In this document: piece by piece, positions 6,480 through 10,823 of the stretch | Position numbering within the stretch: the stretch's first letter is position 1 | Layout of the letters: each line of letters opens with the position of its first letter | From: Cuspidothrix sp046080565 | Lineage (GTDB): Bacteria > Cyanobacteriota > Cyanobacteriia > Cyanobacteriales > Nostocaceae | Direction: 5' to 3' | DNA length: 10,823 nt | NCBI GenBank assembly: GCA_046080565.1 | Contig: JBJTUF010000021.1 | Span: forward strand, 1 to 10,823 | The notes under the pieces: model-generated | Databases searched by the model: none | Told to the model about the DNA's origin: nothing | The model's input: only the letters and a program-made list of their open reading frames with translations | Program-made: the position numbers and the translations under genes

Positions 6480-6515
6480 AGGGAACATAAAAAATCAGGT
6501 GATTAGTTGTTCCCT
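6480..6515. terminator. Terminator-like hairpin between the convergent small ORF and FTR1 gene
   Basis: AGGGAACA (6480-6487) and TGTTCCCT (6508-6515) pair perfectly over 8 bases with a 20-base loop. It lies after the small ORF on one strand and after the FTR1 gene on the other, where a shared terminator would sit. There is no long T run after the stem in either direction, so its efficiency as an intrinsic terminator is uncertain. Confidence 0.4.
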
Positions 6516-6557
6516 ACGAATTTTAATTGCTAATTACCTCTATTGAAATTTTCATTT

Positions 6558-7517
6558 TTAATTTCTACCTGTGCTGGTAGTGATAATTTTATTTTTGCTG
6601 CTGTGATCATTTCCTTCTGTGAGGCTACGAAAATATAGCCCAGCAATAGTAATGAGAAATAGAAAATATCCTACGGCTTGGACAATATAAATTTTGTCTC
6701 TATAACCAAATAATGATTGGAGGATAATGCCAGGGAATTGTTCATCTGGTAAGATTTTCGACGTATTCCAAACTATTGGGCCAAGAATACAAGAGTGAAT
6801 TCTGGTGAAATGTTCGTAATAGAAGCAGAGACTTTCTGAGGAACGACTACTTAAAGCTAAATTAGCTGTTGCTTCATCAAAATGTTGTAACCCAGAAACA
6901 ACTAAACCAGAAACAATTAAGATTAATAACACTCCCATAACTTGGAAGAATTGGCGAATATTGATTTTTACTCCCCACTTAAATAATAAGACACCAATTG
7001 CTGTGGCGGTGGCTAAACCCCCAAGTGCGCCGATAGTGGGTAATAATCCTTGTTGAAAATTAGCGGCCACAAAGAGAACTGTTTCAAATCCTTCTCGTAG
7101 TATGGCAACTAAAATTAAACTAAAAACGCCCCAACCTGCATTGGAATTTTTTCCTAGTGCTTCGGTAACTGCGCCTTCAACTTGGGCTTTCATAAATCTG
7201 GCTTGTTGGGTCATCCAGATTAACATCCAACTCAGCATGATGATGGCTAAAATACTAAAAATTCCTTCTAATGCTGGTTCAACTACAGAGGTGTATTGAG
7301 GATTGATTGAACCTAAGAATTTAATGATGCCAGTAAATAAAAATCCGATTAAACCACTAACAATAATACCTACAATTACGCCAGCATAAACCCAAGAATT
7401 TAATCGAGATTGTTTGGCTTTTTTTAATAATGCTAAAACAATACCCACAACTAGGGCGGCTTCTACTCCTTCGCGTAGGGTAATCACAAAAGTGGGTAAG
7501 GCGGTACTAAAATTCAT
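6558..7517 (-). CDS. FTR1-family iron permease
   Basis: FTR1/EfeU permeases move iron across the inner membrane using Glu-rich REGxE motifs on two helices. Both motifs are present: REGVE at 15-19 and REGFE at 141-145. The 319-residue length and about seven hydrophobic segments (around 8-30, 42-66, 83-101, 130-152, 160-179, 190-210 and 277-297) fit the family, as does the late GPIVWNTSKILPDEQFPGIILQ segment (246-265). The ATG at 7515-7517 gives the expected start, with the first REGxE in the first helix; no Shine-Dalgarno is visible. Instead a heptamer array (7526-7553) lies just upstream. The preceding genes on the same strand encode a ferritin-like protein and a His-containing lipoprotein, which supports an iron role. 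A MITE (7573-7708) separates it from the ferritin-like gene, so it may now rely on its own or a MITE-borne promoter. Confidence 0.92.
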   Translation of the reverse strand: MNFSTALPTFVITLREGVEAALVVGIVLALLKKAKQSRLNSWVYAGVIVGIIVSGLIGFLFTGIIKFLGSINPQYTSVVEPALEGIFSILAIIMLSWMLIWMTQQARFMKAQVEGAVTEALGKNSNAGWGVFSLILVAILREGFETVLFVAANFQQGLLPTIGALGGLATATAIGVLLFKWGVKINIRQFFQVMGVLLILIVSGLVVSGLQHFDEATANLALSSRSSESLCFYYEHFTRIHSCILGPIVWNTSKILPDEQFPGIILQSLFGYRDKIYIVQAVGYFLFLITIAGLYFRSLTEGNDHSSKNKIITTSTGRN

Positions 7518-7525
7518 ATTTATTA

Positions 7526-7553
7526 ATTAGTTATTAGTTATTGGTTGTTAGTT
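7526..7553. repeat. Heptamer array ATTAGTT (4 units) in the FTR1 leader
   Basis: ATTAGTT, ATTAGTT, ATTGGTT, GTTAGTT in tandem, beginning 8 bases upstream of the FTR1 start codon. A further ATTAGTT-ATTAG lies at 7743-7754, over the ferritin-like gene's stop, on the other side of the MITE. Confidence 0.7.
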
Positions 7554-7564
7554 CCAATTCTGAC

Positions 7565-7572
7565 TTGTATAG
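7565..7572. repeat. Target-site duplication of the MITE, left copy TTGTATAG
   Basis: Identical to 7709-7716 and directly abutting the left terminal inverted repeat at 7573. Confidence 0.8.
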
Positions 7573-7708
7573 GCAGGGTTATTTCATTCTAGATTTAAGC
7601 AACGAATTTAGGTGTTTTCAGCCATTGTGAGATGGAATTCCTGAAGCCTAAAATGACGCATTGTCGTAAATACATAAAATGTCAGATTTTAGAATGAAAC
7701 AGCCCTGC
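7573..7708. mobile_element. MITE (136 bp non-autonomous element) with terminal inverted repeats and target duplication
   Basis: The left end reads GCAGGGTTATTTCATTCTA and the inverted right end GCAGGGCTGTTTCATTCTA, matching at 17 of 19 positions. Directly outside both ends is the same 8-mer TTGTATAG (7565-7572 and 7709-7716), a target-site duplication; the shared sequence can be read as 9 bases because of the terminal G or C. The 124 bases between the outermost terminal hexamers hold no reading frame, so a transposase would have to act in trans. An 8-9 base duplication excludes families with 2-5 base duplications. It lies between the ferritin-like gene and FTR1; without element and duplication the spacer would be 89 bases. 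Confidence 0.85.
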
Positions 7709-7716
7709 TTGTATAG
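7709..7716. repeat. Target-site duplication of the MITE, right copy TTGTATAG
   Basis: Identical to 7565-7572 and directly abutting the right terminal inverted repeat that ends at 7708. Its last three bases belong to the left arm of the hairpin at 7714-7740. Confidence 0.8.
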
Positions 7717-7740
7717 GTGTTTAGCAGTGCTAAACACCTA
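7714..7740. terminator. Perfect 12-bp hairpin just downstream of the ferritin-like gene
   Basis: TAGGTGTTTAGC and GCTAAACACCTA pair without mismatch around the 3-base loop AGT. It begins 10 bases after the ferritin-like stop codon on the minus strand. No T run follows in either direction, so it may protect the 3' end of the mRNA or be a weak or factor-assisted terminator rather than a classic intrinsic one. Confidence 0.5.
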
Positions 7741-7750
7741 CTATTAGTTA

Positions 7751-8185
7751 TTAGCTGAAATCGCGTAACATTTTTTTCAGTTCCAGATTGTGCATTTCCT
7801 CTTGACCGATCATACCCCGGGCAAATTCTTCTAGGTAAATAGAAGCATTGGTGACAGTATCTAGCAGAGTTTTATACATACCTAAAGCTTTCTTTTCATG
7901 GGATAAACTTTCTGTCAAGATATCTTTGACTGTATGATTGAAAGTTTCTTCCATAGGGGCAATTCTTAATGTGGGATGTCCTTCTAAACCTGTAAGAATT
8001 TCTCCAACTTGTTGGGCGTGAAGTAAGGATTCTGTGGCTTGGGCTTTGAAGAATGCTACAATAGGTATACGATTAGGCCCTGTTACCATCAAGGAATAAT
8101 GGGTATAGCGAACTACCCCTGCTAGTTCAAATTCCATAATGGCATTGAGGATATCAATTGTCTTTTGGTGATCAAGTTCTTGCAT
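7751..8185 (-). CDS. Small ferritin-like (bacterioferritin-type four-helix) protein
   Basis: The 144-residue product reads as a compact four-helix protein with the paired Glu/His ligands of the ferritin-like di-iron fold. Helix A holds EFELAGVVRYTHY (18-30). Helix B holds E52 and H56 in ATESLLHAQQVGE. Helix C holds E97 in HEKKALGMYKTLL. Helix D holds E129 and H132 in GQEEMHNLEL. The D-helix pair has the usual E-x-x-H spacing; the B-helix pair is E-x-x-x-H, one residue wider. There is no signal peptide, so it is cytosolic, and storage or safe handling of iron brought in by the adjacent FTR1 is the natural inference. The start ATG at 8183-8185 lacks a clear Shine-Dalgarno. A Dps-like or other di-iron role is possible; I cannot place the subfamily. 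Confidence 0.78.
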   Translation of the reverse strand: MQELDHQKTIDILNAIMEFELAGVVRYTHYSLMVTGPNRIPIVAFFKAQATESLLHAQQVGEILTGLEGHPTLRIAPMEETFNHTVKDILTESLSHEKKALGMYKTLLDTVTNASIYLEEFARGMIGQEEMHNLELKKMLRDFS

Positions 8186-8396
8186 TAGTTGTTAAGTTCA
8201 GCAAAATTACATAAGGAGAGTCTTTAGCTACCAATTTTGAGTGAGGAGTTATACTTTTATCAGGTTTTGAAAAACCAAACTATTCTCACTCTGATTTTTC
8301 AACTATTTTCTCTCTTAATTTACCATTTTAAACTTGTTTTTCTGTACTTCCAATGGTGTGAAAATACTAACTTTGTGCTTTGGTGATAGTTTTTTC
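8186..8396. other. Spacer with nested inverted repeats upstream of the ferritin-like gene
   Basis: This 211-base AT-rich spacer lies between the lipoprotein gene and the ferritin-like gene. It holds a perfect 7-base inverted pair GAGTGAG (8239-8245) and CTCACTC (8285-8291) enclosing a second stem GGTTTT/AAAACC (8263-8268 with 8271-8276). A stem overlapping the lipoprotein stop codon is listed separately. The spacing leaves room for an independent promoter for the ferritin-like gene; none stands out. Confidence 0.45.
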
Positions 8397-8402
8397 TCAC
8401 AC
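8356..8402. terminator. Hairpin overlapping the stop codon of the lipoprotein gene
   Basis: GTGTGAAAATACTA (8356-8369) pairs imperfectly with TAGTTTTTTCTCACAC (8387-8402). On the minus strand the lipoprotein stop TGA (8397-8399) lies inside the stem. On the plus strand the stem is followed by TTTTT. It may mark the 3' end of the lipoprotein message; the lack of a T run in the minus direction makes a standard terminator doubtful. Confidence 0.35.
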
Positions 8403-9392
8403 TTTTTGAGTGTTTTCCTCTATAGTTTTGATCAGCTTGGTAACATCTTCGGAGCTTTTAACTGCTTGTGCTGGGGGGATAGCAGTAGGCCAAACTTTCA
8501 CCAGTTCTACAAAAGCTGTATCTATGGCTTTGTCTTCAGGATGTTCCTGGGTCATTTGACCAGAAATACTTTGATATAGTTCTTGAGAATAGACGATAAA
8601 CCCACGGGAGTCTTGATATTCAATGGGGGCGGTAATTTTGCCATTAGCAATTGCTGCACCATATTCTGAATTAGCTGCATCTAATAAACCGTTAATGACT
8701 TGGAGAACAAATTTAGGTTGACTCCGTTCTGAGGTTGGTAAAACAGCGATCGCATTATCCACAGCTTCTACAGAAGTGCTAAAGTTAGTTTTAATTTTGG
8801 CATCTTTGGGATTAGATTTGACTAAATCCGTTAAACTGACTAAGTTACTTTTAAATTCTTTAACTTTGCGTTCATTTAGTTGTTCTTCAATATCAACATA
8901 AATCTCTTCTACTGGGTGTCCAATATGGGGTTGAGCTTGTTTTGGTTGATTTTGATCTAATAGTTCTTTTGCTACTAAAAGATGTCCTTTCATTAATCCC
9001 AATTTTGTCATATAGTCAACATCTTTTGCTTCTCCTGAGAGTACCACTTCCTCAACTGTGACCATATCTTTAATTTGGTCAAACTGTGGCTGAGTAATGA
9101 CTTTTTTGCTGACTAAATCTTCGGGTGTCGCGTAGGGGCGACTAGCTTGAATTTTGTTAGATAAAGCCGGAACGCCTAGTTTAGCTTCTAGTTTATCTAA
9201 TTGCGATAAAATTGCATTATTAATATTAATTTTGGCTTGGTTACTGTGTCCACTGTGGCTGCTGACGGCCGTGCTAGTGGCTGTATTGGGTGTGGTTTGA
9301 ATGTCTGCTGTTGGTGTGCTTTTGGTGCAAGAACTCAGTGAAATAATCACACACGCGGCAATAGACAAAAATATATAACGAGATTTAATCAT
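8397..9392 (-). CDS. Helix-hairpin-helix lipoprotein, probable envelope partner of the FTR1 system
   Basis: From ATG at 9390-9392 the protein has 331 residues. It opens with a lipoprotein signal (MIKSRYIFLSIAACVIISLSSC) with lipobox LSSC and acylated Cys22, then a Ser/Thr linker with SSHSGHS. Residues 57-111 read as a helix-hairpin-helix segment (ININNAILSQLDKL, then VPALSNKIQASRPYATPEDL), as in ComEA-like proteins. The helical remainder carries a candidate metal-ligand set: H137 in MKGHLL and H156/H159/E162 in PHIGHPVEEIY. The frame is open 12 codons further to 9428, but AGGAG 5 bases before the inner ATG and a correct signal peptide decide the start. It lies first in the iron module. The lipoprotein call is firm; metal binding and FTR1 partnership are inferred from position and residues. 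It is neither an obvious EfeO nor a P19 homologue. Confidence 0.82.
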   Translation of the reverse strand: MIKSRYIFLSIAACVIISLSSCTKSTPTADIQTTPNTATSTAVSSHSGHSNQAKININNAILSQLDKLEAKLGVPALSNKIQASRPYATPEDLVSKKVITQPQFDQIKDMVTVEEVVLSGEAKDVDYMTKLGLMKGHLLVAKELLDQNQPKQAQPHIGHPVEEIYVDIEEQLNERKVKEFKSNLVSLTDLVKSNPKDAKIKTNFSTSVEAVDNAIAVLPTSERSQPKFVLQVINGLLDAANSEYGAAIANGKITAPIEYQDSRGFIVYSQELYQSISGQMTQEHPEDKAIDTAFVELVKVWPTAIPPAQAVKSSEDVTKLIKTIEENTQKV

Positions 9393-9397
9393 TGTTA

Positions 9398-9402
9398 CTC
9401 CT
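9398..9402 (-). promoter_or_regulatory. Shine-Dalgarno that decides the lipoprotein start
   Basis: On the minus strand AGGAG lies 5 bases before the ATG at 9390-9392. The upstream alternative ATG at 9426-9428 has no such site and would place 12 extra residues in front of a complete signal peptide. Confidence 0.7.
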
Positions 9403-9430
9403 GGTAAAAATTTAATCATAACCATCATTA

Positions 9431-9472
9431 GTTATCTATCATAAATGATATTTTTTATCAACTAGATAACAA
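9431..9472 (-). promoter_or_regulatory. Candidate promoter and operator of the iron module
   Basis: On the minus strand TTGTTA (9467-9472) and TATCAT (9445-9450) are 16 bases apart, a plausible -35/-10 pair upstream of the lipoprotein. The -10 is half of the perfect palindrome TATCAT-AA-ATGATA (9437-9450), and the whole is framed by inverted GTTATCTA/TAGATAAC (9431-9438 with 9463-9470). An AT-rich palindrome over a -10 ahead of iron genes is where a Fur-type repressor would bind. Fur control is inference; the nested repeats could instead form a WD40-gene 3' hairpin. Confidence 0.4.
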
Positions 9473-9498
9473 AAATTAAGTATGGTTAGTAGTATCAG

Positions 9499-10674
9499 TT
9501 ACTTTGATTGAGAGTTTTGATAGGCGTAGTTTAAATTTTGTTGATACTGAACAATCTTTTTTTGAGCGATCGCATAATCAATAGTAGAATTTGGTATCTG
9601 AGACATGAGATTGATAGATTTTTGCCAATTATCCATAACTATTTTCCAGTCATTGGATGATTTTGCTGTCTGTGTCAAATTTGCTGCTGTCATTGCATGG
9701 TTAATACCTTGACGAAACAGATCAGATGTTGGTAAATTCCAAATTTTAATATTTGCATCTGCACCACCACTCACAAGTTTATGATTATCAGGGTTAAAAA
9801 CTAAAGACCAGACAGGTTTAGTATGACCAATTAAGGTATTGATTAAATAACCATGTTCTACATTCCATAGTTTCACCGTTTGATCATAACTGCCACTAGC
9901 TAAAGTTTGACTATCAGGACTAAAAGCTACAGAATAAACTGCTTTACTATGTCCAATTAAGGTGGCAGATAATTCTCCTGTTTGCAGATGCCATAATTTG
10001 ATATTATGATCAGAACTAGCACTAGCAATATATTTACCATCGGGACTAAAAGCTATAGACCAAATTGGTTTTTCATGGGCGGCTAAAGGTGTTCTTATTT
10101 TGCCACTGGGTAGATGCCAAAGCAAAATTTTACCAGTTTCTCCTCCACTAGCTAATATTTTGCCATCGGGACTAAAAGCTACTGTTCTTACTTCATCTGC
10201 TTGTGGTATATTAATGATAGTAGAACCTGTTTTGATATCCCAAACCTTGATGGTTTTATCCCAGCTACTACTAGCTAAAAATTTACCATCGGGACTAAAA
10301 GCTACTGATGTAACATCGTCTGTATGTCCAGATAAGGTCTGGATTAATTTACCAGTTTTTAAATCCCAAAGTTTAATATAATTATCCCAGCTACCACTAG
10401 CAACAAGTTGATTATTTGGACTAATAGCGACGGAATTAACCGTATCACCATGATCACAAAGTTGATGAATAATTTTACCAGTTTGTAAATCACGGACATC
10501 AATATCTTTATTGAGATTACCATTAACTATGGTTTTACCATCTGGACTAATAGCTAAAGAATAAACTCGCATTCCTTGATTAAAGCTGCATTTTATGACA
10601 GCCAGAATTAACAAACTTAAGCCAATACATCCTTCTGTACTAAAAAGTATTCTGTTCAGAAATAATCTGTTCAT
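9499..10674 (-). CDS. Membrane-anchored WD40 (seven-bladed beta-propeller) protein
   Basis: The 391-residue protein has a short basic N-terminus (MNRLFLNR), one hydrophobic segment (about 15-29, CIGLSLLILAVIKC) and seven WD40 units at about 35-76, 77-118, 119-158, 159-201, 202-243, 244-285 and 286-315. Units show the usual VAFSPDGK...LASGS...D..IKLWD...GK pattern; blade 1 is degenerate (VNGNLNKDIDVRD). Seven units make one closed propeller, a protein-binding scaffold. The last 75 residues are helical and polar (ANLTQTAKSSNDWKIVMDNW, then NLNYAYQNSQ), a tail type common on cyanobacterial repeat proteins. Positive-inside reasoning would place the propeller on the periplasmic or lumenal side. 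The ATG at 10672-10674 is used; no Shine-Dalgarno is visible. At DNA level the blades keep a near-identical core (10037-10055, 10163-10181, 10286-10304). Partner unknown. Confidence 0.88.
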   Translation of the reverse strand: MNRLFLNRILFSTEGCIGLSLLILAVIKCSFNQGMRVYSLAISPDGKTIVNGNLNKDIDVRDLQTGKIIHQLCDHGDTVNSVAISPNNQLVASGSWDNYIKLWDLKTGKLIQTLSGHTDDVTSVAFSPDGKFLASSSWDKTIKVWDIKTGSTIINIPQADEVRTVAFSPDGKILASGGETGKILLWHLPSGKIRTPLAAHEKPIWSIAFSPDGKYIASASSDHNIKLWHLQTGELSATLIGHSKAVYSVAFSPDSQTLASGSYDQTVKLWNVEHGYLINTLIGHTKPVWSLVFNPDNHKLVSGGADANIKIWNLPTSDLFRQGINHAMTAANLTQTAKSSNDWKIVMDNWQKSINLMSQIPNSTIDYAIAQKKIVQYQQNLNYAYQNSQSK

Positions 10675-10710
10675 AATTATTTATGGTTCATCAGTACATA
10701 GTATGCTAAA

Positions 10711-10823
10711 CTAATATTTAAACTTCCAAGTAAGCAAGCATCTTAATCGGAAATTATCAAAATTTCTAAATCCATAAGCAGAACGTTTAATCAACTTGAG
10801 TTTGTTGTTAATACCCTCAACAA
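10711..10823 (-). mobile_element. ISL3-type transposase, C-terminal fragment of an IS running off the right edge
   Basis: On the minus strand a frame open from the window edge encodes 36 residues ending in TAG at 10711-10713: VEGINNKLKLIKRSAYGFRN, then FDNFRLRCLLTWKFKY. The string VEGINNKLK-IKR-YGFRNFDNFRLR is the C-terminal signature of ISL3 (IS204/IS1001/IS1165) transposases, where the E belongs to the DDE active site. The IS end should lie between the stop and the WD40 start at 10674; GGTTCATCAG from 10685 could be the terminus, but the other end is outside the window. Whether the element is intact cannot be seen. Confidence 0.82.

Noticed and set aside
331..7553. Possible CRISPR array from the many short repeats
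   Set aside because: Units are 7 bases in direct tandem without spacers; there are no 25-40 base repeats and no cas genes.
8237..8250. Yfr1-like motif on the minus strand (ACTCCTCACTC versus the known ACUCCUCACAC core)
   Set aside because: It differs in the core and lacks the second stem and terminator that define Yfr1.
8334..8579. 81-codon plus-strand frame over the 3' end of the lipoprotein gene
   Set aside because: It is antisense to a well-supported gene, with Phe/Cys-rich shadow composition.
9393..9428. Longer start of the lipoprotein gene at ATG 9428
   Set aside because: The inner ATG at 9390-9392 has AGGAG at 5 bases and begins a complete lipoprotein signal peptide.
1467..9573. Nine GCGATCGC octamers (1467, 1905, 2315, 2631, 3278, 3321, 5977, 8746, 9566) as regulatory sites
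   Set aside because: These are HIP1 sites, abundant across cyanobacterial genomes and mostly within genes; useful for identifying the organism, not as local operators.
10100..10381. 93-codon plus-strand frame within the WD40 gene
   Set aside because: It is an antisense shadow kept open by the repetitive blade sequence; the repeats within it mirror the blades.

Overview
The window looks like chromosome from a filamentous heterocyst-forming-type cyanobacterium (Nostocales: Nostoc/Anabaena/Dolichospermum and relatives). This rests on nine copies of the HIP1 octamer GCGATCGC, at least eight arrays of short heptanucleotide tandem repeats (STRR type), AT-rich spacers, and recognisably cyanobacterial proteins (ClpP1-like protease, RNB-family nuclease, UbiX, FTR1, WD40 protein).

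Layout. (1) 1-3638, minus strand: an RNB-family ribonuclease (rnr-like), then ubiX, then a partial LapA/DUF1049-like small membrane protein at the left edge. (2) 3639-4427: a 790-base divergent spacer with hairpins but no gene I can support. (3) 4428-5144, plus: a conserved-looking protein of unknown function with an N-terminal domain, a Pro-rich linker and a C-terminal domain, bracketed by heptamer arrays in inverted orientation. (4) 5262-5867, minus: clpP. (5) 5868-6557: a spacer holding a 51-codon plus-strand small ORF with a good ribosome binding site and a hydrophobic N-terminus, followed by a terminator-like hairpin. (6) 6558-9392, minus: an apparent iron module. In transcription order it is a helix-hairpin-helix lipoprotein, a small ferritin-like protein and an FTR1 iron permease. 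(7) 9499-10674, minus: a membrane-anchored seven-bladed WD40 protein. (8) 10711-10823, minus: the C-terminal end of an ISL3-type transposase running off the right edge.

How the genes fit together. The iron module combines an envelope lipoprotein with a His cluster, the FTR1 permease with both REGxE motifs, and a cytosolic ferritin-like carrier or store, so capture, import and storage of iron is the natural reading. A palindrome overlapping a candidate promoter lies upstream of the lipoprotein. A non-autonomous mobile element (MITE) of 136 bp with a clean 8-base target duplication sits between the ferritin-like gene and FTR1. The rest is housekeeping: RNA decay, flavin prenylation for plastoquinone synthesis, and proteolysis.

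The strongest points for a second look are: the MITE; the RNB nuclease that lacks the family's catalytic aspartate cluster; the small ORF; the iron module with its unusual lipoprotein partner; and heptamer arrays that extend or mimic coding sequence, including a false lipobox. I see no defence system, CRISPR array, prophage or biosynthetic cluster. All family calls are from memory and reading, not from searches.
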